A DNA stretch of 35,520 bases from Meiothermus rufus DSM 22234 (GCF_000423425.1 NZ_AUHY01000028.1:1-35520), one strand, 5' to 3'; positions 15,083 through 24,189 are shown, counted from the stretch's first letter. The notes: generated by a model from the letters alone, not told the origin. Made by a program: numbers and translations.

Positions 15083-15107
15083 ATAACCTGTTCATAACCC
15101 CTAGAAT
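15083..15107 (+). promoter_or_regulatory. Promoter with 11-bp direct repeat, candidate regulator box
   Basis: ATAACC occurs at 15083-15088 and 15094-15099, one helical turn apart, directly before a TAGAAT -10 box at 15102-15107. A pair of direct repeats in place of a -35 box is the usual arrangement for activation by OmpR/PhoB-type regulators, and the next gene encodes one, so autoregulation is plausible. Confidence 0.45.
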
Positions 15108-15120
15108 GCAAGCTGGAATC

Positions 15121-15783
15121 ATGCGGCTCTTGCTGGTAGAGGACGAACCCAACATCGCCCGCCCGGTCCTTCGGGCTTTAGAGGCCCAGGGGCACCAGGT
15201 ACGCCATGCCCCGGATCTGGAAACGGCCCGTAGCCTCCTGGTGGAGGCCGAGCCCGACCTGATGCTGCTGGACGTGCGCCTGCCGGAGTCGGAGGATGGA
15301 GGTTTCATTCTGGCCCGCGAGGCCCGCTCGGCTGGCTACAAGGGCCCCATTCTGTTCATGACCGCTCGCGACGCCCTGGCCGACCGGGTGATGGGGCTGG
15401 ATGAGGGGGGCGACGACTACGTGGTCAAGCCCTTCGACCTGCCGGAGTTGCTGGCCCGTGTGCGGGCCTTGCTCAGGCGGGTGAGCGAGGTCAAGCAGAG
15501 CCGGGTGCAGTACGGCCCCCTCGAGCTCGACCTGGCCAACCGCAGTGTGCGCTGGGAAGGGCAGGTAGTCGAGCTCAGCGCACGGGAGTACGCCCTACTG
15601 GAGCGCCTGGCGCTATTTCCCCAGCGGGTCTACAGCCCCGAGGAGCTGCTGGACCTCATCTGGGGGGAGGAGGCCTCGGATACCGGCGTGGTCAAGGTCT
15701 GCGTGCACCACCTGCGCAGCAAGCTGGACAGCCGGGTGGTGCGTACCGTGCCGGGAGGCTACAAGCTGGGATTGGTGCCATGA
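15121..15783 (+). CDS. OmpR-family response regulator
   Basis: A 220-aa two-component regulator. The receiver domain shows acidic residues E7-D8, phospho-acceptor Asp51 (LMLLDVRLPE), Thr81 and Lys103 (GGDDYVVKPF). The winged-helix domain covers about 130-220 with LSAREYALLERLALFPQRVYSPEELLDLIW and a final HHLRSKL..VRTVPGGYKLG. ATG 15121 gives the standard MRLLLVEDE opening; a GTG 57 bases upstream is not supported. Its stop overlaps the kinase start (ATGA). It belongs to the QseB/TctD-like group by appearance. Confidence 0.93.
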   Translation: MRLLLVEDEPNIARPVLRALEAQGHQVRHAPDLETARSLLVEAEPDLMLLDVRLPESEDGGFILAREARSAGYKGPILFMTARDALADRVMGLDEGGDDYVVKPFDLPELLARVRALLRRVSEVKQSRVQYGPLELDLANRSVRWEGQVVELSAREYALLERLALFPQRVYSPEELLDLIWGEEASDTGVVKVCVHHLRSKLDSRVVRTVPGGYKLGLVP

Positions 15784-17075
15784 GCCTGCGCTTACGGCTG
15801 GCCCTTTTTATCGCTTCAGCCATCGCTTTGGCCCTGCTGGTACAGGGGTTTTTGGGCTACGCCAGCTTCGAGCGCTTGCAGATGGGCAACCTTGAGCGCG
15901 AACTCAACGCCTACCTGAGCCGGGTGCTGCTTCAGCTCGAGGGCCGCCGGGGGCTACGGGGCCGCGAGGGGCTGCTTAGCCTGGAAGGGCCGCTCCTCCT
16001 TCCCAACCCTGCCCCCCCAGGCACCATCGCCCACGCCCGGCTGGTCTGGCAGGGGCAGGTGGTGCGGGAGTGGGGGAGCTTCCCCAACGAACTGCCCCTC
16101 AGCCCCCACCCCCACCCCCGCCTCCAGAACAACTGGCTGTACCGCAGCCTTCGCCTTGGGCCCCAGGCCTATCTGCAAGGCGCGGTGGAGGCCAGCCAGG
16201 CCCAAGCCAGCCTGCAAAGCTACCGCCAGACGGTACTGCTCAGCGCCCTGGCGGTGGCCTTGCTGGGAGCACTGGTGGCCTGGGTGCTAAGCGGGCCGGC
16301 CCTAAGGCCCTTACGGCACCTTCTACAGACCGCCCAGCAGGTGGCCGACTCCGGTGACCTGAGCCTGCGGGTACCTACCGAGGGTAGCGGCGAGCTACGC
16401 CACCTAAGCCAGACCTTCAACCAGATGCTAGAGCGGCTGGCCGCCTTCCGCCAGCGGGAGACCGAGTTCACCCGCAGCGCTGCCCACGAGCTGCGCACCC
16501 CCCTGGCCGCTTTGCGCCTACAACTCGATGCCCACCGCCAAGGTCTGGCCTCGAGCCAGGAGACCCTCGAGGTGGTAGCGCAGGAGGTCGAGCGCATGAG
16601 CCGCCTAAGCGAGTCGCTGCTGACCTTGGCCCGCGAGGGCCGGGGGCAGAAGGTAGGCCTCGACCTGGCCCAGCTAGCCCGAAGCCAGGCGCAGCAGGCT
16701 GGGGTGCCTTACCGGGGTCCAGAGCGGCTCGAGGTGCTGGGCGATCCCATCCTCCTGCAACAGGCGCTAGGGAACCTGCTGAACAACGCCCAAAAATATG
16801 CCGCCGGCAGCGAGGTATGGGTGGAGCTATCCCTAAAGCCTCCCTTTGCTGTGCTGGGCGTCCACGACCGTGGCCCTGGCCTGCCCCCCGAGGCCCTGCG
16901 CCGCGCCGGTGAACCCTTCTACCGCCCCCCGGGAACCCGCCCCTCCGGCAACGGGCTGGGGCTGAGCGTGGTGGCCCGGGTGGCCGAGGCCCACGGGGGG
17001 CGGCTGGTGCTGGAAAACCAGACCCCCCAGGGGCTGAAAGCCGAGCTGTGGCTCAGGCTTCCTCCTTCGGGCTGA
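15780..17075 (+). CDS. Sensor histidine kinase
   Basis: A 431-aa membrane kinase partnered with the preceding regulator. Helix 1 is at about 6-26, a periplasmic sensor at about 30-150, helix 2 at about 152-170, then HAMP, the H-box SAAHELRTPLAALRLQL with His236, N-box NLLNNAQKYA, and the ATP lid DRGPGLPPEALRR and GNGLGLSVVARVAEAHGG. The sensor loop contains a His/Pro-rich stretch (LSPHPHPRLQNN, 107-118), which could bind metal, though this is speculation. The 3' end overlaps the opposite kinase gene by 23 bases. Confidence 0.92.
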   Translation: MSLRLRLALFIASAIALALLVQGFLGYASFERLQMGNLERELNAYLSRVLLQLEGRRGLRGREGLLSLEGPLLLPNPAPPGTIAHARLVWQGQVVREWGSFPNELPLSPHPHPRLQNNWLYRSLRLGPQAYLQGAVEASQAQASLQSYRQTVLLSALAVALLGALVAWVLSGPALRPLRHLLQTAQQVADSGDLSLRVPTEGSGELRHLSQTFNQMLERLAAFRQRETEFTRSAAHELRTPLAALRLQLDAHRQGLASSQETLEVVAQEVERMSRLSESLLTLAREGRGQKVGLDLAQLARSQAQQAGVPYRGPERLEVLGDPILLQQALGNLLNNAQKYAAGSEVWVELSLKPPFAVLGVHDRGPGLPPEALRRAGEPFYRPPGTRPSGNGLGLSVVARVAEAHGGRLVLENQTPQGLKAELWLRLPPSG

Positions 17076-18330
17076 GGGGTAGCCGCACCGCAAAAACCGC
17101 CCCTCCTTCGGGGTGATTGCTGGCCCGAACCTCGCCCCCATGCAGCCCCACCAGGGTTTTCACAATAGAAAGCCCCAGCCCACTCCCCCCAGTGGCCCTC
17201 GAGCGCGAACCTTCCACCCGGTAGAAGCGGTCGAAGACCCGTTCCAGAGCCTCAGGCGGCAGCCCGGGGCCTTGGTCGCGCACCTGGAGCAACACCCAGG
17301 GGCCTTCTGTCTGGGCGACAAGCATCACCTCCCCACCTGCGGGGGTGTGTTCCAGGGCGTTGGCCAAAAGGTTGCCCACGATCTGGCTTATACGGTCGGG
17401 GTCGGCCTGCAGCCACAGGGGCTCCTCCGCTAGATGCAGACTCAGGTGCATCGCCTTGGCCGCTAAAGCGGCCTGAAACCCCGCAGCGACCCTGCGCAAC
17501 AGCTCCCCCAGCTCGAAGCGGCGGGGCCGCAGGGTAAGCCGACCGGCATCGGCCAGGGAAAGCGTGCGCAGATCCTCCACCAGGCGAGAAAGCAGGGCCG
17601 TCTGGTGGTGCAGCCGGTCGATCTCACGCCTGTCCAAGGGGATGACCCCATCCTGAATCGCCTCCAGGCGGCCCTGCATCACCGTAAGCGGGGTGCGCAA
17701 CTCGTGGGCAATATCGGCAATCAGGGCCCGCCGCTCGGCCTCGAGCTTCTCCAGCGATGCGGCCATCTGGTTGAAGTTGCGGGCCAACCGGGCCACCTCG
17801 TCCTGCCCCTGGCCGTCGGCCACCCGGGCGGAAAGCTGGCCTTGGGCCAGTCGGCTAGCTGCCTGGGAGATGGCCTCGATGGGCTGAGCAATGCGCCGGG
17901 CAAACACCAAGGAGGCCAACACGCCCAACACTGTGGCCACCAGGCTGGCAATCAGCAGGTTCTGCTGCAAGCGGGCCTCGAGGTTGGGCCGCCGCCGGGG
18001 GGGTGGCTGAACGCGTAGGGGGGGCTGGTCGGGTTGGTCAGCGGGCCGGATGAGGTAGATGGGGCTGGGGTTATCGGGAGTATCCGAAGGCTGCACCTGA
18101 ACCCACAGGGCTCTCCCTTGCAAAGCCATCTCCCGCAGCTCGGGAGGGATGCTAACGGGGGGTAGGCGGCCCTCGTTGCGGCGGAATAGCTCGCGCAGCT
18201 CAGGGGGCAGCTCGCGGAAGAGCTGAACCCGTTGGTAGGTGGTCAGGGCCACCGTCACTAGGCTGGTCACCAGCACCACCAGCACCATCAGCAAGCTCAG
18301 GCGAACCTCAATGCGCTGCCAGAAGGGCAT
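17053..18330 (-). CDS. BaeS-like sensor histidine kinase
   Basis: A kinase of 425 aa from ATG 18330; GTG 18342, overlapping the regulator stop as GTGA, or GTG 18351 are alternatives. Helix 1 spans about 11-32, an external domain about 33-122 is Pro-rich with several PPEL repeats, helix 2 about 123-145, then HAMP. The H-box IADIAHELRTPLTVMQG carries His209, the N-box is NLLANALEHTP, and the G-boxes are DQGPGLPPEALERVFDRFYR and GGSGLGLSIVKTLVGLHGG. It resembles envelope-stress kinases of the BaeS group. It is coupled to the regulator gene directly upstream. Confidence 0.92.
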   Translation of the reverse strand: MPFWQRIEVRLSLLMVLVVLVTSLVTVALTTYQRVQLFRELPPELRELFRRNEGRLPPVSIPPELREMALQGRALWVQVQPSDTPDNPSPIYLIRPADQPDQPPLRVQPPPRRRPNLEARLQQNLLIASLVATVLGVLASLVFARRIAQPIEAISQAASRLAQGQLSARVADGQGQDEVARLARNFNQMAASLEKLEAERRALIADIAHELRTPLTVMQGRLEAIQDGVIPLDRREIDRLHHQTALLSRLVEDLRTLSLADAGRLTLRPRRFELGELLRRVAAGFQAALAAKAMHLSLHLAEEPLWLQADPDRISQIVGNLLANALEHTPAGGEVMLVAQTEGPWVLLQVRDQGPGLPPEALERVFDRFYRVEGSRSRATGGSGLGLSIVKTLVGLHGGEVRASNHPEGGAVFAVRLPLSPKEEA

Positions 18331-18338
18331 CTTAAGGC

Positions 18339-19013
18339 TCACTCTACCCACAAGCGGTACCCTACCCCCCGCACGGTCTCCAAGAGCCCTCCGGCCCCGG
18401 CCTGCTCGAGCTTCCTTCGCAGGTTTTTCAAGTGCACATCCACCACCCGCTCCAAGGCATCGGACTCCGGCAGGGCCGTTTCCAAAAGCTCAGCCCGGGT
18501 AAAGGCCTTGCCAGGAGTGCGGGCCAGGGCCTCCAGCAGGCGAAACTCGGTGGGGGTAAGATCGAGGCGCTCTGCCCCCACCCGGGCCACCACCTTTTGG
18601 CTATCGATCTCCAAAGGCCCTACCCGCAACAAGGTACGCGGGCCCTCGGGGGGCATGGCCCGGCGCAGCACCGCCTTCACCCGGGCCACTACCTCGCGGG
18701 GGCTGAAGGGCTTGGTCACGTAATCGTCGGCACCGAGCTCCAGGCCTAGCAGCTTGTCTAGGTCCTCGGTACGGGCGGTGACCAGGATGACCGGGGTGTT
18801 GCCGTTGCTGCGGATGCGGCGCAGAACCTCGAGGCCGTCCATCTCTGGCAGCATGATGTCCAAGAGCACCAGATCGGGCTGGGCGGCGCGCAACAGGTGC
18901 AAAGCCTGCCGCCCATCACTGGCCCGCTCGGTACGAAACCCCTCCCGGCGCAGGTACCCCTCCAGAATCTCGGCGATTTCCGGTTCGTCCTCCACTACCA
19001 GCACCAGCGGCAT
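18339..19013 (-). CDS. BaeR-like response regulator
   Basis: A 224-aa OmpR-family regulator: receiver with E8-D9, Asp52 (LVLLDIMLPEMDG), Thr79, Lys101 (GADDYVTKPF), then a winged-helix domain with LTPTEFRLLEALARTPGKAFTR and a final HLKNLRRKLE..LETVRGVGYRLW. ATG 19013 is preferred over ATG 19043 because the standard receiver opening begins there and TACACT lies seven bases upstream, which suggests a leaderless transcript. It is the first gene of a two-gene operon with the BaeS-like kinase, divergent from comEA. Confidence 0.92.
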   Translation of the reverse strand: MPLVLVVEDEPEIAEILEGYLRREGFRTERASDGRQALHLLRAAQPDLVLLDIMLPEMDGLEVLRRIRSNGNTPVILVTARTEDLDKLLGLELGADDYVTKPFSPREVVARVKAVLRRAMPPEGPRTLLRVGPLEIDSQKVVARVGAERLDLTPTEFRLLEALARTPGKAFTRAELLETALPESDALERVVDVHLKNLRRKLEQAGAGGLLETVRGVGYRLWVE

Positions 19014-19020
19014 GGTATCC

Positions 19021-19026
19021 AGTGTA
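19021..19026 (-). promoter_or_regulatory. -10 element for leaderless response-regulator gene
   Basis: TACACT on the minus strand is separated by GGATACC from ATG 19013. Further upstream, at 19082-19093, lies a CTACACAAAGCC element shared with two other upstream regions of the window. Confidence 0.45.
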
Positions 19027-19157
19027 TCGCCCTGGACGGACATAGGCCCAGTTTGGCCGCCAGGGGTGAAGAAGTAAGGTGGGCTTTGTGTAGGTTTGGC
19101 GAAGGAACACCCTAGATAACCCGCTGGGGCCTCACCCGCCCTTTAGACTTAGGGTCT

Positions 19158-19520
19158 ATGGAACGTTGGCTGAGCGTAGCCTACATCGCCGTGGTGCTGG
19201 GGCTTGGGCTGGTCAACCTCTGGCCCCAGCTAAGCGTTCGCTTCGCCCCGGTAGAGGTACAAAAAGCCTCGGCCCAGGGTTTTTTAATGCCCCCAAACCC
19301 ATCGGCGGCTTTGCAGCCAGGGCCCGTGCGGCCCGAGGTAGCCAGGGTCAACCTCAACACCGCCAGCCAGGCTGAGCTGGAAAGCCTGCCCGGCATCGGC
19401 CCGGCGCTGGCCCAGCACATCATCGAGGGGCGTCCCTACCGTTCGATAGAGGAACTAACCCGGGTTAAGGGCATCGGCCCTAAGCTGCTGGAACGCCTGC
19501 GGCCCCTGGTTACCCCATGA
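19158..19520 (+). CDS. comEA: ComEA-like helix-hairpin-helix DNA receptor
   Basis: A 120-aa protein with an N-terminal membrane anchor (about 5-24), a linker and two helix-hairpin-helix motifs: VNLNTASQAELESLPGIGPALAQHI and IEELTRVKGIGPKLLERL. ComEA binds incoming double-stranded DNA at the membrane during natural transformation and hands it to ComEC. The coupling to comEC (ATG overlapping the stop) supports the call. A TAGACT box eight bases before the ATG could serve a leaderless mRNA; there is no ribosome binding site. Confidence 0.9.
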   Translation: MERWLSVAYIAVVLGLGLVNLWPQLSVRFAPVEVQKASAQGFLMPPNPSAALQPGPVRPEVARVNLNTASQAELESLPGIGPALAQHIIEGRPYRSIEELTRVKGIGPKLLERLRPLVTP

Positions 19521-21556
19521 TGCCCTATGCCTTGGGCTTAGGCGCTCTGCTGGGGGCGCTGACCCAGCTTACCCCTTGGGCCTTTTTAGGTCTCTTGGGT
19601 GGTCTTTGGCTGCCTCAAGGTGTGCGTTGGTTGGGGCTAGGGGCCTATGGCCTGGTCTGGCTTCACCTAAACCTAGCCCCCGACCCCTGGGCAGGTCAGA
19701 TCGGCCAGTGGGTGCGGCTGGAAGGCCGCTTGCAGGAGGGGTTCTTGCACACCCCGCAAGGACGGGTGTACGTACGCTACTTTCCCCGCCTGCAGGAAGG
19801 CTTCTATGTGTTGGAGGGGCACCTGCTGCGCCCGGAGGGCCGGCGCAACCCCGGTGGCTTCGACCAGCGGGCCTGGCTACAGAGTCAGGGGGTGTCCGCA
19901 GTGCTGCAAGCCCGCCAGGTGGTACGCTTCGAGCCACCGCCGCCCAATATGCGCGACCATTTGCGGCGGCAGCTACAATCGGGGCTTTCCCCTTCCGCAG
20001 CCGCCCTGGTGGCCGCTTTGACCTTGGGTGAGCGTAGGGAGCTGAGCGAGACCTATACCGAGTTCCAACGGGCCGGACTGGCCCATGCCCTGGCCCTTTC
20101 CGGGCTGCACGTAGGTATTCTGGCGGGGTTCTTTCTGCTAGTGCTGTTTTGGTTGGGCCGGGGGCGCTATCTGGTGGCCTTGTTGCTGTTGCTGCTGTAC
20201 CTGTGGCTAGTGGGGCCCCACCCCTCTTTGGTACGGGCGGTAACGATGGCGGGAGTGGTGCTGTTGGGTTTGTTCTTGGGCAAGGGCCGGGCCGCGGTGC
20301 TGCCCACCCTGGCCCTGACCTTGTTCTTACACCTGGCCTTAGAGCCCCGGGCTATCCTGAGCCTCTCAGCCCAGCTTTCCTACCTGGCCGTGCTGGGCAT
20401 GGCCCTGGTGCTGCCCCAGCTACCTCGGCTTTCTGGCTGGCGAAACTGGCTTTGGGCCTCGGTGAGCGTTACCCTATCGGCCCAGCTTTTCATCCTCCCC
20501 CTGGTGCTGCACCACTTCCACCAACTCCCCTTGCTCTTTCCTCTTTCCAATCTGCTGGTACTGCCCCTTTTAAGCCTCCTGGTACCCCTGGGCTTCCTAA
20601 AGCTGCTCCTGGGCCCGCTCCTAGCCCTGCCGGTGGAGTGGCTCAGCCAGCTTACCCTGGGGCTGGTAAGCTGGCTTTCCCAGGGGCCCCAGCTACGCTG
20701 GGGGGAGATCATGCCCGCCGGTTTTGCCCTGTACTACCTGGGGCTTTTGCCCCTTCTAGCCGCCTTGTACGGTCGCACTCCCTGGCTGCGGGCCAGCACC
20801 CTCTCGGCTACTGCGGCCCTGGCTGCGCTTTTGCCTGGACTATGGCCCCGGGCCGAGCTGTGGCAGCTCGATGTGGGCCAGGGCGACGCCACCTTGGTGC
20901 GCCTACCCGGCAGGGTGGAAATCCTGATCGACGGGGGGCGGGACTGGGCCTACTCCAGGCTAGCGCGGGCCTTGCATGCCCTTGGGGTGGACGAGATAGA
21001 CCTGGTGATCGCCACCCATCCCGACGCCGACCACGTCCAGGCCCTCCTGCAGGTCTTGCGGGATTTCCCGGTGGGGCGGCTGATCACCGGCCCGCGCAAG
21101 CGGGGGGATTCCCTAGACGATGCTCTTCACCAAGCCGCCCGGAGGCACAGGGTACCCGTAACCCAGGCCCAGGCTGGGATGGTTGTGCAGGTAGGGGGTG
21201 CCCGGCTACGCTTCTTGGGGCCGTGGGGAGACGAACTCGAGGACAACGCCCGCAGCTTGGTGTTTGTGCTGGAATACAAGGGGTTCAAAGCCCTCTTCAC
21301 CGGGGACGCCCCCGTCCTGGCCGAGGCCGCCTGGCCAGCAGAAAAGGTGCATCTGCTTAAGGTGGGGCACCATGGTTCCGAAACCAGCACCAGTCCCTCA
21401 CTGCTGCAAAACTTCCAGCCCCAGATGGCCCTGATCGGGGTAGGCAACAACCCCTACGGCCATCCCAGCCGTGCCGTGTTGGAACGGCTGGCCCAGTATG
21501 GGGTGACAATCCACCGCACCGACCTTGAGGGGGCTATCCGGGTAAGGTTGCCCTAG
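19517..21556 (+). CDS. comEC: ComEC/Rec2 DNA uptake channel
   Basis: A 679-aa inner-membrane protein that conducts single-stranded DNA into the cell. It has N-terminal helices, an OB-like region (GRLQEGFLHTPQGRVYVRYF), the competence core with GLAHALALSGLHVGILAGF, many membrane helices (about 190-440) and a C-terminal metallo-beta-lactamase domain beginning LWQLDVGQGDATLVRLPG with ATHPDADH and KVGHHGSETSTS. The lactamase domain may act as the nuclease that degrades one strand. All parts of a full-length ComEC are present. The gene ends three bases from the opposite parB stop. Confidence 0.93.
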   Translation: MMPYALGLGALLGALTQLTPWAFLGLLGGLWLPQGVRWLGLGAYGLVWLHLNLAPDPWAGQIGQWVRLEGRLQEGFLHTPQGRVYVRYFPRLQEGFYVLEGHLLRPEGRRNPGGFDQRAWLQSQGVSAVLQARQVVRFEPPPPNMRDHLRRQLQSGLSPSAAALVAALTLGERRELSETYTEFQRAGLAHALALSGLHVGILAGFFLLVLFWLGRGRYLVALLLLLLYLWLVGPHPSLVRAVTMAGVVLLGLFLGKGRAAVLPTLALTLFLHLALEPRAILSLSAQLSYLAVLGMALVLPQLPRLSGWRNWLWASVSVTLSAQLFILPLVLHHFHQLPLLFPLSNLLVLPLLSLLVPLGFLKLLLGPLLALPVEWLSQLTLGLVSWLSQGPQLRWGEIMPAGFALYYLGLLPLLAALYGRTPWLRASTLSATAALAALLPGLWPRAELWQLDVGQGDATLVRLPGRVEILIDGGRDWAYSRLARALHALGVDEIDLVIATHPDADHVQALLQVLRDFPVGRLITGPRKRGDSLDDALHQAARRHRVPVTQAQAGMVVQVGGARLRFLGPWGDELEDNARSLVFVLEYKGFKALFTGDAPVLAEAAWPAEKVHLLKVGHHGSETSTSPSLLQNFQPQMALIGVGNNPYGHPSRAVLERLAQYGVTIHRTDLEGAIRVRLP

Positions 21557-21558
21557 GC

Positions 21559-22377
21559 TTACCCTTCGTAGCCGATGGCTTGCAAAATGGCGCTTAGCTC
21601 CTCTTCTGAGTGGTAGCTGATCTCGATTTTGCCTCGCTTGGGATGGGTAAAGCGTACCTTAGTCCCTAAGCGCCGCGAGAGGTCTAAGGCAATCTCGGGG
21701 TAGGCTTCCTCCTTGGTGGAGCGAGCCATGTTGCTGGTTAACTTATCCTTGAGCTTTTCCGTTTCCCGCACGCTCAGTTGTTTGCTCAATACTTCGGAGA
21801 GGCCCCAGTTCCGCCTGGACTCGGGGAGCATCAACAGGGCCCGGGCATGCCCGGCGCTGATCTTGTTCTCCTCCAAAGCACGCAGTATCTCTGGGGTAAG
21901 CTGCAAAAGCCGCAGGGCGTTGGTCACGGTCACCCGGGCTTTACCCACGGCACGAGCCACCTCCTCCTGGGTCATCCCCATCTCCACCAGGCGCTTGTAG
22001 CCTTCGGCCTCCTCCACCGGGTTGAGGTCCTCCCGCTGCAGGTTTTCAATCAGGGCCAGCTCGAGGGCTTCCCGCTCGCCGATGTCCTTGATAATTACTG
22101 GCACCTCGCGCAGCCCAGCCATCTGCGAGGCCTTGTAGCGTCGCTCCCCGGCCACCAGCTCGTACATGTCCCCTTTGGGCCGTACCAGGAGGGGCTGCAG
22201 CAGTCCCTTTTCCCGGATGGACTGCACCAGCTCTTCCAAGGCCACCGGGTCGAAAATACGGCGCGGCTGAGCGGGGTTGGGTTTGATAAGGGCTAGAGGT
22301 AGCTTGGTTATGGAGGCAGGTGCCTTGGGCAACAAGGCTTCCAGCCCCTTTCCCAGACCGCTAGGCTTCTTTGACAC
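21559..22377 (-). CDS. parB: Chromosome partitioning protein ParB
   Basis: ParB (Spo0J) is a CTP-dependent clamp that loads at parS sites near the origin and spreads. The 272-aa protein has the N-terminal arm ([10 protein letters not shown]), the CTPase motifs in QPLLVRPKG and [11 protein letters not shown] (GERRxRA type), the helix-turn-helix with [24 protein letters not shown] and a C-terminal dimerisation region. GTG 22377 is preceded by GGAGGTG. It overlaps parA by 17 bases. Confidence 0.95.
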   Translation of the reverse strand: MSKKPSGLGKGLEALLPKAPASITKLPLALIKPNPAQPRRIFDPVALEELVQSIREKGLLQPLLVRPKGDMYELVAGERRYKASQMAGLREVPVIIKDIGEREALELALIENLQREDLNPVEEAEGYKRLVEMGMTQEEVARAVGKARVTVTNALRLLQLTPEILRALEENKISAGHARALLMLPESRRNWGLSEVLSKQLSVRETEKLKDKLTSNMARSTKEEAYPEIALDLSRRLGTKVRFTHPKRGKIEISYHSEEELSAILQAIGYEG

Positions 22378-23110
22378 GGCGCATCACCTCCTCGGCCAGG
22401 CGGCGGTAAGCGTGGGCCCCGCTGCTGGTAGGGGCATACTGGCCGATGTCCTGTCCATAACTGGGCGCTTCAGCTAACCGTACATTGCGGGGTATAACCG
22501 TCCAGAACACCTTTTCTCCCAGATGACTGCGGATGTTGGCCTCCACCTGTTGCGAGAGCAGGGTTCGCGGGTCATACATGGTGATAAGCACCCCCAGAAG
22601 CCGCAAGGCAGGGTTCAGGTTAGCCCGCACCTGGTCGATGGTTTCCATTAGTCCGGCGATCCCTTCCAGGGCATAGTACTCGGCCTGCACCGGTACGATC
22701 AGCCCCTCGGAGGCCGCCAGCACATTGAGGGTGATGGGCCCCAGGCTGGGAGGGGCATCCAGCAGGATAAGATCGTACACTGATCCCAGTGGGGCCAACA
22801 CCTGGGCCAGCCGGGCGGGTTCTTCAATCAGTTCTGCCGAAGCCCCCACCAGGTCGGGGCTCGAGGGCAGCAGGTCTAGCCCGGGCGCAACCTGGACAAT
22901 GGCCTCCTTGGGCGCATTCAGGCCCAGCAGGGTGGTGTATACGTTTCTTTCCCGCAAGCCCTGACCAACACCCGAGGTGGCGTTGACCTGAGGGTCGAGG
23001 TCCACCAGCAGCACCCTCTGGCCGGCTCGAGCCAGGTAAGCCGACAGGTTAACCGCAGTGGTGGTCTTCCCCACCCCCCCCTTCTGATTCACAATACCAA
23101 TTCGCTTCAC
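22361..23110 (-). CDS. parA: Chromosome partitioning ATPase ParA (Soj)
   Basis: A 249-aa Walker-type ATPase that moves ParB-parS complexes and in several bacteria regulates DnaA. The deviant Walker A KGGVGKTT lies at 10-17, followed by [14 protein letters not shown] and [13 protein letters not shown]. The start is set at GTG 23110, preceded by AGGGGGAAG, because family members begin directly with [10 protein letters not shown]; the frame is open 72 bases further up inside rsmG, but that part reads as overlap. The start lies seven bases after the rsmG stop. A TATCCT nine bases upstream of the GTG might be an extra internal promoter. Confidence 0.94.
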   Translation of the reverse strand: MKRIGIVNQKGGVGKTTTAVNLSAYLARAGQRVLLVDLDPQVNATSGVGQGLRERNVYTTLLGLNAPKEAIVQVAPGLDLLPSSPDLVGASAELIEEPARLAQVLAPLGSVYDLILLDAPPSLGPITLNVLAASEGLIVPVQAEYYALEGIAGLMETIDQVRANLNPALRLLGVLITMYDPRTLLSQQVEANIRSHLGEKVFWTVIPRNVRLAEAPSYGQDIGQYAPTSSGAHAYRRLAEEVMRRVKEA

Positions 23111-23117
23111 CTTCCCC

Positions 23118-23855
23118 CTAGGATAACGGATTTTTTTGAACCAATCCCGGGCGGCGCGGATACTTTGAGGGGGTCGGGCCAACTTTTTCGATAATCACCA
23201 GGCTTCTGTGTTCCCTTAGCGCTGGCAGCTCAAAGGTGATAACCTCCCTTACCCTTCCACCTAAAAGACCTATGGCGGCCTGGGCGTGCTCGAGTTCTGC
23301 CTCAACCCCGGGTCCTTTCTGAGCAATCATCACCCCTCCCGGCTTCAACAGCGGGAGACATAGCTCGCTTAGAACACTCAGGGAACCAACGGCGCGGCTC
23401 AACACTCGGTCGTAGGCCTCCCGATGATCCGGATGCTGCCCCAGTTCCTCGGCCCGCCCCCAGATGCACCGCACTGGGGCCAGCCCCAGCTCCTGACAGA
23501 CCGCCTCCACAAAAGCGATTTTCTTTTGGGTAGCGTCTAGGAAGGTCAGGTGTAGCGCTGGTCGAACTATCTTAATGGGCAAGCCAGGAAAACCAGCCCC
23601 AGTTCCCACATCGATGGCCCGCAGGCTCCCCTCTAACCCATCGCCTTTCAAACAGCTCAAAGAATCCACAAAGTGCTTCAGGATAATCCCTTTTTCATCC
23701 CGGATCGCCGTGAGATTGGTGGCTCGGTTGGCCTCGAGCAGGCGCCGGTATAGGAGCTGAAAACTGGGCAGAACCGGCCCAAGCTCGAGGCCCAACTCCC
23801 GGGCCGCCTCGTAAAGCAGGCGAACCCCTGGCTCACTCATCTGCATGCTCAACAT
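23118..23855 (-). CDS. rsmG: 16S rRNA (guanine527-N7)-methyltransferase RsmG
   Basis: RsmG (GidB) methylates G527 of 16S rRNA with S-adenosylmethionine. The 245-aa protein shows the SAM-binding [40 protein letters not shown] and [10 protein letters not shown]. Three close ATG codons (23855, 23846, 23840) could start it; all overlap the 3' end of the LAGLIDADG-type ORF, so translation is coupled to it. The C-terminus extends to just before parA. Its place in an mnmG-rsmG-parA-parB series is the standard origin-side arrangement of many bacteria. Confidence 0.94.
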   Translation of the reverse strand: MLSMQMSEPGVRLLYEAARELGLELGPVLPSFQLLYRRLLEANRATNLTAIRDEKGIILKHFVDSLSCLKGDGLEGSLRAIDVGTGAGFPGLPIKIVRPALHLTFLDATQKKIAFVEAVCQELGLAPVRCIWGRAEELGQHPDHREAYDRVLSRAVGSLSVLSELCLPLLKPGGVMIAQKGPGVEAELEHAQAAIGLLGGRVREVITFELPALREHRSLVIIEKVGPTPSKYPRRPGLVQKNPLS

Positions 23856-24177
23856 TCAATCCGTACCTTTTTTTCATCCTCACGTAGCGTTCATAGCTAT
23901 GGTCGTCTATTCGCCACCAACCACAGGCGTCTAGAACTGGGATTAACTCTTCCCTGAGCACTTTCCCTCGTATCATCCACTGGTAGTAGTTCCTGCCACC
24001 GTGAGTATAAGGGCCGTACAGCTTAGAGCCCGGAAACCGCTCGGTCAGCCACTCAAAAACCCTTTTGTGCCGTACATGCATCCGAAGGGTCACCTGGGCC
24101 TGCTTGCCATCCCCACCAAAATGCCCCTCGCCAACGAGCAGTCCTAGTAGCACGCCTTTCTCAAAATCCGTCAGCAC
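23833..24177 (-). CDS. Solo LAGLIDADG-type protein within the mnmG-rsmG-parAB operon
   Basis: A 114-aa protein from GTG 24177, chosen because AGGGGG stands five bases upstream. It opens with VLTDFEKGVLLGLLVGEGHFGGDG, a LAGLIDADG helix with an acidic residue at the catalytic position, followed by VTLRMHVRHKRVFEWLTERFPGSKLYGPY and YYQWMIRGKVLREELIPVLDACGWW, the usual beta-beta-alpha layout of one LAGLIDADG half. Homing endonucleases of this size act as homodimers; others of this fold have become DNA-binding regulators. It is not inside an intron or intein. An in-frame ATG at 24252 would add 25 residues but would place the start codon in the parS-like cluster. Its role is unknown. Confidence 0.75.
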   Translation of the reverse strand: MLTDFEKGVLLGLLVGEGHFGGDGKQAQVTLRMHVRHKRVFEWLTERFPGSKLYGPYTHGGRNYYQWMIRGKVLREELIPVLDACGWWRIDDHSYERYVRMKKRYGLNVEHADE

Positions 24178-24189
24178 TCTAGACCCCCT

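Noticed and set aside
19821-21360. Alternative long frames inside comEC
   Set aside because: The comEC frame contains all family motifs without interruption; the others are Gly/Pro/Arg-rich shadows.
21540-21564. Inverted repeat GGGTAAG/CTTACCC between convergent comEC and parB as a terminator
   Set aside because: The stem is short, the loop long and no T-run follows on either strand.
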